From CAYJXJ01 sp964374095 (GTDB taxonomy: Bacteria; Elusimicrobiota; Elusimicrobia; UBA1565; UBA9628): a stretch of 11,062 nt of DNA. The notes beneath the pieces are model-generated. The model saw nothing but the letters and a program-made list of their open reading frames with translations. It did not search any database and was not told the origin of the DNA. The translations under genes and the position numbers were made by a program. Below, piece by piece: positions 1-6,894 of the stretch; positions within the stretch are counted from its first letter, which is position 1; each line of letters begins with the position of its first letter. The stretch is taken from assembly GCA_964374095.1 (NCBI GenBank), contig CAYJXJ010000158.1, positions 1 to 11,062 on the forward strand, written 5' to 3'.

Positions 1-54
1 ATCCAACAACGCCAAGCATTGAGCCTTGAATTTTCCGGCGCCGATGGTTTTCAT
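1..54 (-). CDS. Phd/YefM-type antitoxin, N-terminal fragment (runs off window)
   Basis: Only the first 18 codons are present. They read MKTIGAGKFKAQCLALLD, which matches the typical start of Phd/YefM-family type II antitoxins (M-K-T-I-x-A-x-x-F-K-A-x-C-L-x-L-L-D). Members are small DNA-binding proteins that neutralise a partner toxin, often a PIN-domain (VapC) or RelE/Doc type, and repress their own operon. A good Shine-Dalgarno (GGAGG) lies just upstream of the ATG, and a near-consensus promoter sits further upstream, which supports this start. A palindrome covers the expected transcription start, as expected for autorepression. The toxin gene would lie beyond the left edge and cannot be seen. 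The family call rests on 18 residues plus context. Confidence 0.72.
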   Translation of the reverse strand, partial: MKTIGAGKFKAQCLALLD

Positions 55-62
55 AACCCCTC

Positions 63-95
63 CATGACTATAGTCTCATGACCATAATAACATGA
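63..95. promoter_or_regulatory. Probable operator: palindrome plus three 14-bp-spaced CATGA repeats
   Basis: GACTATAGTC (66-75) is a perfect 10-bp palindrome between the -10 box and the antitoxin start. CATGA occurs at 63-67, 77-81 and 91-95, exactly 14 bp apart. The first two copies extend to CATGAC-N-ATA-N-T. Phd/YefM antitoxins commonly bind palindromes near their own promoter, so this is the likely autoregulatory site. The binding is inferred. Confidence 0.5.
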
Positions 96-112
96 ATTCA
101 GTGATTCGTCAA
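84..112 (-). promoter_or_regulatory. Promoter of the antitoxin gene
   Basis: On the minus strand, TTGACG (107-112) and TATTAT (84-89) are separated by 17 bp. This is close to the sigma-70 consensus and stands out as AT-rich in a GC-rich genome. Transcription should start near position 77 and run left into the antitoxin ATG at 54. Confidence 0.75.
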
Positions 113-277
113 GGGCGCTTTTCCCCATGCAGACCCGGACGGTGCGCCGGGAGCGGGCCATCGGCGGGCGCTCGCGTCGGCCGGCGGTCGAGTCATTTCC
201 ACCTCTCCCCATAGGGCGCCCGGCCCCCCCGCATGGCGCCAAGTCCGGAATTTTGGCACAATCTGGCGGGAAAAATC
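113..277. other. Intergenic stretch with no recognised gene
   Basis: Between the antitoxin promoter and the tRNA 3' end I see no convincing coding sequence. The open frames here on both strands are low-complexity Arg/Pro/Gly-rich translations of GC-rich DNA, and they run through the tRNA. No clear hairpin-plus-T-run terminator follows the tRNA, although a short T-run (complement of 271-275) lies directly after its CCA end. Confidence 0.5.
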
Positions 278-354
278 TGGTGGCGCGTACGGGATTTGAA
301 CCCGTGATCTCCGCCTTGAGAGGGCGATGTCCTAGGCCGCTAGACGAACGCGCC
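278..354 (-). tRNA. tRNA-Glu (anticodon CUC)
   Basis: The minus strand folds into a complete cloverleaf. The acceptor stem GGCGCGT/ACGCGCC is perfectly paired. The D arm runs GTCT...AGGAC. The anticodon stem TCGCC/GGCGG closes the loop CTCTCAA, giving anticodon CTC (reads GAG, Glu). The T arm ACGGG-TTCAAAT-CCCGT carries the standard loop. The discriminator base is A and CCA is encoded in the DNA, giving 77 nt in all. It is divergent from the S9 peptidase gene and points toward the antitoxin gene. Confidence 0.96.
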
Positions 355-375
355 GAATTCGGAGAGGCGATGACC

Positions 376-405
376 ATTTTACGATTTCAAGGCTCCCCTT
401 GGCAA
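376..405 (-). promoter_or_regulatory. Promoter of tRNA-Glu
   Basis: On the minus strand, TTGCCA (400-405) and TAAAAT (376-381) are separated by 18 bp, with the tRNA 5' end about 22 nt downstream of the -10 box. The -35 box lies within a few bases of the peptidase start codon, so the two divergent transcription units share very little spacer. Confidence 0.6.
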
Positions 406-416
406 CCGCGGCCCGA

Positions 417-2234
417 ATGAGCGGGCTCATCCCGCTCGAAACCCTCTTCGGCAATCCGCAGCGCGCCTCCCCGCGGCTCTCCCCGGACGGCCGGCACCTG
501 GCCTACCTCGCCCCGGATGAAGGAGTTCTCAACGTGTGGGTCGGTCCCGCCTCCGGAGGCGCCGCCCGTCCCCTGACCAAGGACCGCGGGCGCGGCATCC
601 GCCACTACCTCTGGGCCGAGGACACCCGCAGCCTCCTCTACCTCAAAGACAAGAACGGCGATGAGAATTGGCGGATCCATCAGGCCGACATCGGGACGGG
701 CGCGACCCGGGACCTGACGCCCCTCTCCGGGGCGCAGGCCCAGCTCGTGGCCACCGACCCGGAGTTTCCCCACGAAATACTCGTGGCCTTGAACGACCGC
801 GACCCCCGCGCCCACGACGTTTACCGGCTGGACCTGCGCGGCGGCGAGCGGCGCCTGGAAGCGCAAAACCCGGGGGACGTGGTCGGCTGGCTCGCCGATG
901 CCAGACTCCGGGTCCGGGCGGCCAAGGCCGCGCTGGCCGACGGCGGCGGCGAACTGCGGGTGAAGGATTCGGGAGACTCCCCGTGGCGGACGCTGTGCCG
1001 TTGGGGCCCGGACGATCAGGTCGGGGCGCACGGCTTCACCGAGGACGGCCGGTCTCTCTACGTTGAGTCGAGCCTCGACTCGGACACGACCCGCCTCGAG
1101 CTTTGGAGCCTGGCCGGAGAAAGGCGGGTCCTGGCCCATGACCCGGGCGCCGATTTGGGACCCGTCATGCTCCACCCGCGCCGCCGGCACGCCGAGGCCG
1201 CGGGCTTCGCCCGCCAACGCCGCCGTTGGGAAGTCCTCGATGAGACCCTGCGGGCGGATTTTTCGGCGATCGCCGCCGCCGGTCTCGGCGATTTCTGGAT
1301 CGTCAGCCGCGACGACGCGGACACCCGCTGGATCGTGGACTTCAACAACGACACGCGGCCGGGCCGGTATTACCTCTATAAGCGGCCGGAGCGCGCGCTG
1401 GAACTGCTCTTTAGCTCGCGTCCGGCGCTCGAAGCCTTCGAGCTCCGGCCCATGGAGCCGGTCACCATACGCGCCCGGGACGGCCTCGAGCTTCCCGCCT
1501 ACCTGACCAGGCCTCAGGGGCCCGGTCCCCACCCCGCCGTCCTGCTCGTCCACGGCGGTCCGTGGGCGCGCGATCATTGGGGATACCATCCCGAGACCCA
1601 ATGGCTCGCGGACCGGGGTTGGGCCGTGCTCCAAGTGAATTTCCGCGCCTCGACGGGCTTCGGCAAGAAATTCCTCCACGCCGGAGACCGCGAGTGGGGC
1701 GCCAAGATGCAGGACGACCTCACCGACGCCGCGGCCTGGGCGTGCGCGTCGGGGGTGGCCGACCCGCGCCGCCTGGCCATATTCGGGGCCTCCTACGGCG
1801 GCTACGCGGCCCTGGCCGGAGCGGCGTTCACGCCCGAACTCTTCGCCTGCGCCGTGGATGTGGTCGGACCCTCGAACATCGCCACGTTGATCCGGTCCAT
1901 CCCGCCGTATTGGGAGCCGTTCCGGAGGATTTTCGACCTGCGCGTCGGCAACGTGGACACCGAGCCCGATTTCCTGCGCCAACGTTCCCCGCTGTTTTCG
2001 GCCGATCGCATCCGCATCCCGGTGCTGATCGCCCAGGGGGCCAACGACCCGCGGGTCAAGCGGGCCGAGTCCGAGGCCATCGTCGCGGCCCTCCGGGCGC
2101 GCGGCCAAGCCGTCGAGTATCTTCTCTTCGAGGACGAGGGCCACGGCTTCGCCCGTCCCGAGAACCGCCTGCGCTTCTACGCCGCGGCCGAGCGGTTCCT
2201 CGCCGAGCACCTCGCCCCGCCCAAGACCCGATGA
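417..2234 (+). CDS. S9 family peptidase (prolyl oligopeptidase/acylaminoacyl-peptidase type)
   Basis: This 605-residue protein has the two-part layout of family S9. The N-terminal ~340 residues read as a beta-propeller, with an SPDGRHLAYLAP-type repeat near the start. A C-terminal alpha/beta-hydrolase domain follows. The oxyanion-region HGGP is at 379-382. The nucleophile Ser459 lies in GASYGGYA, Asp544 in GANDPR and His576 in DEGHGF, so the catalytic triad is complete. No signal peptide is visible, so it is probably a cytoplasmic enzyme cleaving short peptides or acyl-amino acids; the exact substrate cannot be told. I chose ATG at 417. An in-frame TTG at 399 with AAGG six bases before it would add six residues and is a real alternative. 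Its TGA overlaps the next gene's ATG (ATGA), which suggests coupled translation. Confidence 0.93.
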   Translation: MSGLIPLETLFGNPQRASPRLSPDGRHLAYLAPDEGVLNVWVGPASGGAARPLTKDRGRGIRHYLWAEDTRSLLYLKDKNGDENWRIHQADIGTGATRDLTPLSGAQAQLVATDPEFPHEILVALNDRDPRAHDVYRLDLRGGERRLEAQNPGDVVGWLADARLRVRAAKAALADGGGELRVKDSGDSPWRTLCRWGPDDQVGAHGFTEDGRSLYVESSLDSDTTRLELWSLAGERRVLAHDPGADLGPVMLHPRRRHAEAAGFARQRRRWEVLDETLRADFSAIAAAGLGDFWIVSRDDADTRWIVDFNNDTRPGRYYLYKRPERALELLFSSRPALEAFELRPMEPVTIRARDGLELPAYLTRPQGPGPHPAVLLVHGGPWARDHWGYHPETQWLADRGWAVLQVNFRASTGFGKKFLHAGDREWGAKMQDDLTDAAAWACASGVADPRRLAIFGASYGGYAALAGAAFTPELFACAVDVVGPSNIATLIRSIPPYWEPFRRIFDLRVGNVDTEPDFLRQRSPLFSADRIRIPVLIAQGANDPRVKRAESEAIVAALRARGQAVEYLLFEDEGHGFARPENRLRFYAAAERFLAEHLAPPKTR

Positions 2235-4324
2235 CGCCTTGGGCCGGCCGGGCGGTGATGGCGCTCCTTTTCATGGTGAGCGTACACCTCAAGGTCCGGC
2301 ACTCCCTCCAACTGCCGCGCTACGACCCCCAGGACGAGACCGGCTACTTCAAGGTCGAGAGCGCCTTTCAGTACCGCTACGCCCGCATGGTCTCGCGCGG
2401 CGAACGCCTCCCGGAGTTCGACGTCGACGCCCAGCATCCGGAAGGCGTGCGCGTCGAGGCGGAGCTCACCACCCTGATGATGCGCCTGACCGGCTGGTCC
2501 TACCGCCTCTGGCCTTTCTCCGGGCCGCGGGATTTCCGGCTCTTCGTCATCCTCTGGGTCGCCGTGGTCTCGAGCCTCTCGGTGCCCGCCTTCTACGGGC
2601 TGGCCGCGCGTTTTTCGAAAGACGCCTTCGTCGCCCTGGCCGGCACGGCGCTCTACGCCGTCTCGTGGCCCTCCCTCTCCGACCTCATCGGCAGTTACGC
2701 CTTTCCGACGTTGGCCCTGCCCCTGATCTTCGGGAGTCTGCATTTCTTCTGCGCCGCGGCGGATCCCGAAAACCCGCGGCCGGCCGCGAACGCCGGCGCC
2801 GCGGGGCTGCTGATGGCGCTGGCCCTGGCCTCCTGGCACGTGACGCGCTTCTACCTTGCGGCTTTTAACTTGGCGGCTATCCTCGTTTGGTGGTGCCGAC
2901 GACGCGCCGGCGTCGAACGCCTACGGATCGTCTTGGGCATCCAGATGGCATGCCTGACTGTCGCCGCCCTGGCCTTCACCACGCTGCGGGAAACGAGCCT
3001 GCTCCTTTCTCCAGGCCTGTGGCTGGGGGCCGCGGCGTTGGCCGCGACGTGGGGCGGGCCCCGGCCTCTCCTGGCGGTGATCTTGGTCGGAGCGGGAATC
3101 CAAGCGGCCCCCTGGCGATCCGGGGTCGAAGAGACGGCCTACGGACATGTATGGAGCCTGCTGTACGCCAAACTGCGCTTCCTGCTCGTCAAACCCGACG
3201 ATCCTTCCCGGCTCGACCCGGACGCGAGACTGCTTTGGGTGGGACCCTTCAACTCCCCTGAGGCGGGCTTTCTCCTTTTTTCCTTCCTGCCATTGGGCCT
3301 GGCGACCCTTCCGCGTCTGGCCGACATGCTGCGGCGAAGTCCGGACTCGCGGCCCGGAGCCGGTGGGGCGATCGTCGATGTGATGACCCTGCTCTCACTC
3401 GCCGGGACGGCCATGATATCGCGCCTGACGCCGGTATTCGCCTTTTTCCTGGGGCTCTCGAGCCTGCGAGCCACGCCGCGGCGCTGGCTCGCCGCCGCCC
3501 TGCTCGCTCTCGCCGTCCTGGAGGGATTCAAATCCTACGCCCCCGCCTCGCGCCTCAACCCCTTCATGCGCCTATCGGCCCCCTTCTCCGGACCGCAGCG
3601 CCGGCCCGTCACCCTGTTGTCGGCCGAGCGCGAAGTCCTGAGCTGGTTGCGCGAGCGCGGGGGCGGCAAACCGGTGCTGGCGCACTTCGGTTTCTCCGGA
3701 CCGATCCTTGCCTACGCCGGGACGCCGACGCTCCTAAATCCCAAGTTCGAGTCGGCGTCCAGCCGCCGCAAGAGCCTGGCTTTCATGGACGCCCTCTATA
3801 AAGACGAGGAGACCTTCCACCGCTTCTGCGCCGACAATGGCGCGGCCTACTTCATCTATCACACGGGCTACATATTGGATGAAACCGGCGACGGCCCGCG
3901 CTACGCCGCCGCCGCGATGCGCCTCAGCCCGGACGCGGCGGCCGTGCGTTTCCATTTCCAGCCCGAGGCCCTCAAGCGCTTCCGCCTCCGCTACCAAAAC
4001 GAAGACTTTCGGATCTACGCAACGGATTTAAGCGCGCCCTCCGCGAAGGTTCCCCCGTCTCCGGTCTATGACCTCGCTCAGTTCGGCCCGGGGACCGAGC
4101 CTGACGGCACACTGCGCCTCGACGTTTCCGGCGCGCTGGCCCGCATGTCCGAGCATCGCCGCGAGCTGTTCAAGGCGCGGCTACTCGCCCGCCTTGGGCA
4201 GAACGAGGCTGCGCTCGACGCCTACGAACGCGCCTTCAAGGCCTGGCCGCCGGATGAGAAGCTGCGCCGGGAGACCGCCCGCCTGCAGGGCGCGCGGGTC
4301 GGGATCGACGACCGCCGACGCTAA
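2231..4324 (+). CDS. Polytopic GT-C / STT3-like membrane protein with TPR-like tail
   Basis: This 697-residue protein starts at the ATG overlapping the peptidase stop; the open frame runs further upstream only as an Arg/Pro-rich shadow. Residues ~6-20 form a first membrane segment. A loop with D32, D35 and E36 follows, then YRYARMV and RLPEFDVDAQHPEG, resembling the first external loop of STT3/AglB oligosaccharyltransferases (acidic motif, Tyr/Phe, RLP..D..YPPG). Several hydrophobic segments follow to about residue 440. A soluble domain begins near VLSWLRERGGGKPVLAH. In true STT3 proteins the WWDYG motif would fall about here, but the sequence is AHFGFSG (484-490). Residues ~645-686 look like a TPR hairpin. 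It is probably a GT-C-fold protein of the inner membrane acting on a lipid-linked sugar, or a degenerate relative. The fold call is moderate and the activity is inference. Confidence 0.6.
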   Translation: MTPWAGRAVMALLFMVSVHLKVRHSLQLPRYDPQDETGYFKVESAFQYRYARMVSRGERLPEFDVDAQHPEGVRVEAELTTLMMRLTGWSYRLWPFSGPRDFRLFVILWVAVVSSLSVPAFYGLAARFSKDAFVALAGTALYAVSWPSLSDLIGSYAFPTLALPLIFGSLHFFCAAADPENPRPAANAGAAGLLMALALASWHVTRFYLAAFNLAAILVWWCRRRAGVERLRIVLGIQMACLTVAALAFTTLRETSLLLSPGLWLGAAALAATWGGPRPLLAVILVGAGIQAAPWRSGVEETAYGHVWSLLYAKLRFLLVKPDDPSRLDPDARLLWVGPFNSPEAGFLLFSFLPLGLATLPRLADMLRRSPDSRPGAGGAIVDVMTLLSLAGTAMISRLTPVFAFFLGLSSLRATPRRWLAAALLALAVLEGFKSYAPASRLNPFMRLSAPFSGPQRRPVTLLSAEREVLSWLRERGGGKPVLAHFGFSGPILAYAGTPTLLNPKFESASSRRKSLAFMDALYKDEETFHRFCADNGAAYFIYHTGYILDETGDGPRYAAAAMRLSPDAAAVRFHFQPEALKRFRLRYQNEDFRIYATDLSAPSAKVPPSPVYDLAQFGPGTEPDGTLRLDVSGALARMSEHRRELFKARLLARLGQNEAALDAYERAFKAWPPDEKLRRETARLQGARVGIDDRRR

Positions 4325-4354
4325 GCCGACGAGATGGAGCTCGGCGGAGAGCGG

Positions 4355-4359
4355 AATTT
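4355..4359. repeat. Target-site duplication, left copy (AATTT)
   Basis: AATTT directly precedes the left inverted repeat and recurs in the same orientation directly after the right one (6671-6675). This is the expected mark of a 5-bp staggered insertion. Confidence 0.75.
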
Positions 4360-4380
4360 CAGGACTCCTGACATGCTCCT
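4360..4380 (+). repeat. Left terminal inverted repeat of the IS
   Basis: Positions 4360-4380 match the reverse complement of 6650-6670 at 20 of 21 bases, the mismatch being at 4376. Counting the flanking target bases, 24 of 26 match. The outer part contains its own palindrome, TCAGGA-C-TCCTGA (4359-4371). Confidence 0.88.
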
Positions 4381-4399
4381 GGTTTCTCGTCGAAAAGGC

Positions 4400-4429
4400 T
4401 TGACAAGCGGGCTTGAAATGCGGGAGAAT
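4400..4429 (+). promoter_or_regulatory. Probable transposase promoter
   Basis: A perfect TTGACA (4400-4405) is followed after 18 bp by GAGAAT (4424-4429, 4/6 match to the -10 consensus). Transcription would begin near 4436, only a few bases before the ATG at 4443, so the leader would be very short. The weak -10 may keep expression low. Confidence 0.5.
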
Positions 4430-4442
4430 CTATGCAACTCAA

Positions 4443-6671
4443 ATGACCATTGCGATCCAGTCGCTCTTGCCCCTTCAGCCTGCGGAAGCTGTCGAGATCA
4501 ACGACGCTGTCTGCTATTTGGATGACGGCATGACCATCGGATATTTCGCGGCCGGCGTGCCCGTGTTTTCCCATGCGAGCAATGATGCCGTGGGGCAGCG
4601 CGTCGCGTGGGGGCAACTCATCGCTCTGCGCCTGGCGACACAAAAGGATTTGAGTTCCGTCTTCGGGGTTTATCGGACGACGCTGTATCGCCAGCAGCGC
4701 CGCCTAAAGACGGCCGGAGTCGCGGGACTCATTGATGAGAAGTCCGGTCCGAAGGGCCCCCGCAAGCTAACGCCCGAGAGGCTGCGGCTCGCGCAGAAGG
4801 CGCTGGGCGGCGGGAAGTCAAAGCGTGCGGCAGGCAGGGAAGTCGGCGTAGACGAGTCGACGATCCGCAACGCCATCGAGCGAGGATGGTTGCGAGAAGC
4901 GGGAGGAGAGACGACGAGGAGGTCGGACGAAGAGAGCGGCAGCCAGCCGGGTCAGCGTAACGCCGAGAACATCGTCGCGCCGTTGGGCGTTGCTACGACG
5001 CGAGTGCTCGACCGGGTGTTGGCGGCGGCTGGGAAGATCGCAGAGGCTGCGCCGGAGTTCGCGCCTTCGTTATCGGTGGCCAACGCTGGGGCGCTCTTGG
5101 CGCTTCCGGCGATGCTTGAGTTGGGGCTTCTGGATGTCGGCGAGAAGAGTTACGGGAGCCTGCGCAACGGTTTCTACGGCCTGCGGAGCACGCTTCTGTG
5201 CCTTGGGTTCATGGCGCTGCTGCGCATCCGCAACCCCGAGCGGATGCAGTTCGAGACGCCCGGGGAATTGGGGACGCTTCTGGGGCTGGACCGTGCGCCG
5301 GAAACGAAGACGATCCGACGCAAGCTCACGGAGTTGGTCGCGCGCGGGCAAGCCAGCCGCCTGAGCGCGGGCTTAGCCGAACGGTGGGTGCGGCAAGCGC
5401 CTCGGGCATTGGGATACCTGTACGTGGACGGGCACGTCCGGGCGTACAACGGCGAGAAGCACCGACTTACGAAGACGCACGTGGCGCGGCGCAGACTTTG
5501 CATGCCGGCGACGACGGACTACTGGGTCAACGACAAGAACGCCGAGCCCGTGTTCTTAGTGACCGGGGAGGCCAACGAGCGACTGATCGCGACGATGAAA
5601 GAGAGCGTCCTGCCTGAGGTCCGGCGGCTGGCGGGCAAGCGACGCGTGACGATGGTCTTCGACCGGGAAGGCTGGAGCCCGACGTGGTTCAAGGCGCTCT
5701 ATGAAGCGGACTTCGACGTCTTGACGTACCGCAAGGGCACATACGACATGTGGCCTCGAAGTGCGTTTGGTGTCGTCGAGGGTCGCGTGGAAGGGAGCCC
5801 AGTGTCATACGAGTTGGCGGAAAAGACGGTGCGGATGCTGCCTGGGTTCAAGATGCGCGAGATTCGACGGTTGCGCACGGATGGTAAGCAGACGGCTGTC
5901 GTGACGACGCGTTGGAAGACGCGGGCTATCGAACTGGCGTGGCGGATGTTCGGGAGGTGGAGGCAGGAGAACTTCTTTCGGTACATGCGCGAGCACTTCG
6001 CTCTGGACGCGATGGCCAGCCGCCGGGTCGAGCCCGTGAGCGAAGAGAAGACTATCCCGAACCCAAAGCGCGCGAAGCTGGAGAAGAAGATTGGCAGGTT
6101 CAAGAGTACGCTTGTGAAGCTCGAGAAGGACTACGGAGCGCGGGCGTTCGAGAACGATGAGTCGCTGCGACCGACGGCGCGGGGCTTCAAGATCGCCAAC
6201 GGGAAGCTGGGCCAGGAAATCCGCGCGCTGCGGCGCAAGTGCGATCGCCTCAAGGAGCGCATCAGCGCGCTGCCCGAGCGGATCGCTGCGGTCGACGCCG
6301 AGGGGCCGCCCATCGTAAAGCTCGATCCGGAGACGAAGCATTTGACGGACGCGATCAAGATGTTGGCATACCGCGCGGAGACCGTGCTCGTCGGATTGCT
6401 CAACGACGAGGTGTACGCGCGCACGGAGGAGGAAGGCCGCGCCCTCGTACGCGAAATCCTACGGACGCCGGCAGACGTCTTGTCGGACAAGGGCGAGGGT
6501 GTTCTTCGAGTCCGTCTTCATGGCCTAGCCAATCCGCGAAGCAACGCGGCCGTACGGCATTTGTGCGAAGCACTCAACGAGAAGAAAATCACGTACCCCG
6601 GTACCAAGCTGCGAGTGCGCTACGAGGCCCCGGATGTTGCATCGATTTTAGGACCATGTCAGGAGTCCTGA
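4443..6671 (+). CDS. DDE transposase of the insertion sequence
   Basis: This 742-residue protein opens with LLPLQPAEAVEINDAV, typical of a widespread family of long 'putative transposases'. Residues ~55-140 contain two helix-turn-helix-like segments (LSSVFGVYRTTLYRQQRRL and KRAAGREVGVDESTIRNAI), likely for DNA binding. The catalytic core shows D329 in YVDGHVRAY, D407 in VFDREGW and E509 in WRQENFFRYMREHF, the last resembling the IS4-type Y-R-E region. A basic, coiled-coil-like stretch follows near 545-620. ATG at 4443 is preferred over the in-frame TTG at 4413 because family members begin close to the LPLQP motif and the promoter lies in between. The stop codon TGA uses the first A of the target duplication, and the last codons are written in the right inverted repeat. 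Confidence 0.88.
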   Translation: MTIAIQSLLPLQPAEAVEINDAVCYLDDGMTIGYFAAGVPVFSHASNDAVGQRVAWGQLIALRLATQKDLSSVFGVYRTTLYRQQRRLKTAGVAGLIDEKSGPKGPRKLTPERLRLAQKALGGGKSKRAAGREVGVDESTIRNAIERGWLREAGGETTRRSDEESGSQPGQRNAENIVAPLGVATTRVLDRVLAAAGKIAEAAPEFAPSLSVANAGALLALPAMLELGLLDVGEKSYGSLRNGFYGLRSTLLCLGFMALLRIRNPERMQFETPGELGTLLGLDRAPETKTIRRKLTELVARGQASRLSAGLAERWVRQAPRALGYLYVDGHVRAYNGEKHRLTKTHVARRRLCMPATTDYWVNDKNAEPVFLVTGEANERLIATMKESVLPEVRRLAGKRRVTMVFDREGWSPTWFKALYEADFDVLTYRKGTYDMWPRSAFGVVEGRVEGSPVSYELAEKTVRMLPGFKMREIRRLRTDGKQTAVVTTRWKTRAIELAWRMFGRWRQENFFRYMREHFALDAMASRRVEPVSEEKTIPNPKRAKLEKKIGRFKSTLVKLEKDYGARAFENDESLRPTARGFKIANGKLGQEIRALRRKCDRLKERISALPERIAAVDAEGPPIVKLDPETKHLTDAIKMLAYRAETVLVGLLNDEVYARTEEEGRALVREILRTPADVLSDKGEGVLRVRLHGLANPRSNAAVRHLCEALNEKKITYPGTKLRVRYEAPDVASILGPCQES
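6650..6670 (-). repeat. Right terminal inverted repeat of the IS
   Basis: This is the reverse-complement partner of 4360-4380. It also encodes the final residues (PCQES) and first two stop-codon bases of the transposase. It carries the palindrome TCAGGA-G-TCCTGA (6659-6671). Confidence 0.88.
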
Positions 6672-6699
6672 ATTTACTCCCAGCGCTGGGAGTAAATTC
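6670..6699. repeat. Perfect 30-bp palindrome at the IS target
   Basis: GAATTTACTCCCAGC is followed immediately by its exact reverse complement. The first base is supplied by the IS end here, but the same base (G4354) stands at the left flank, so the empty site would also be a perfect 30-bp palindrome. No T-run follows, so it is not a classical rho-independent terminator. It could be a REP-like element or an mRNA 3'-end hairpin for the upstream GT-C gene. Confidence 0.85.
6671..6675. repeat. Target-site duplication, right copy (AATTT)
   Basis: Same-orientation copy of 4355-4359, directly outside the right inverted repeat. Its first base completes the transposase stop codon. Confidence 0.75.
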
Positions 6700-6894
6700 T
6701 GATTGCGGCGATCGCCGGTCGGGATCGCCGGCATGGGACGGCTGCCTCCATCGGTGGAGGGTGCCATGCGTCGTGCGGTGGTCCAAGCGACCGACATATT
6801 CCATTTGAGGGAGCGCGCTGGAGGCGTCGGGAGTGCATGGGGGCCGGGAGAACCGCCTTCCCCGCCCCCGCCGAATTTGGCACAATGGCCCCCC
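6700..6894. other. Intergenic stretch before the adenosyltransferase gene
   Basis: No gene is recognised here. Visible structures are GGCGATCGCC (6707-6716), a direct repeat GATCGCCGG (6710-6718 and 6723-6731), and a hairpin at 6740-6765 with stem CCTCCA/TGGAGG closing a TCGG loop and an outer GGC/GCC pairing. I looked for a cobalamin riboswitch because of the downstream gene and found no B12-box-like core. Confidence 0.5.
6876..6886 (+). promoter_or_regulatory. Possible -10 element for a leaderless adenosyltransferase mRNA
   Basis: TTTGGCACAAT (6876-6886) ends with CACAAT (6881-6886), 8 nt before the GTG start at 6895. That spacing would place the transcription start at or next to the start codon. 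No good -35 box is seen and no Shine-Dalgarno precedes the GTG. Weak evidence. Confidence 0.3.

Larger units (their letters stand above)
4360..6670 (+). mobile_element. Complete insertion sequence with DDE transposase
   Basis: This element of about 2.3 kb is bounded by inverted repeats that start CAGGACTCCTGACATG and by the direct repeat AATTT on both sides. It carries one long transposase gene and a -35-like TTGACA just inside the left end. Its codon use and base composition are visibly less GC-extreme than the flanking genes, as expected for an acquired element. The reading frame is intact and the ends are nearly identical, so the insertion looks recent and possibly still active. I cannot name the IS family. 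The transposase belongs to a long (~700 residue) family usually annotated only as 'putative transposase'. Confidence 0.85.

Noticed and set aside
51..420. Open frames across the tRNA on both strands
   Set aside because: They run through a complete tRNA-Glu gene and have no recognisable protein features.
387..2210. Long minus-strand open frame opposite the S9 peptidase
   Set aside because: It is a Gly/Arg/Glu/Val-rich mirror translation in GC-rich DNA with no family signature. The plus strand has a complete catalytic triad and family layout.
1562..2230. N-terminal extension of the GT-C frame
   Set aside because: These 223 codons give an Arg/Pro/Gly-rich shadow of the peptidase gene. The natural start is the ATG at 2231, in a four-base overlap with the peptidase stop and followed at once by a membrane segment.
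6703..6894. Upstream extension of the adenosyltransferase frame to an ATG
   Set aside because: PduO-type homology begins directly at the GTG at 6895. The extension is low-complexity and overlaps hairpin-rich intergenic DNA.
6671..6894. Cobalamin riboswitch upstream of the adenosyltransferase
   Set aside because: No B12-box-like conserved core or matching multi-stem layout was seen; only simple hairpins are present.
6876..6894. Sigma-54 promoter (TGGCAC element)
   Set aside because: TGGCAC is present, but the expected TTGC-type -12 element at the right distance is missing.
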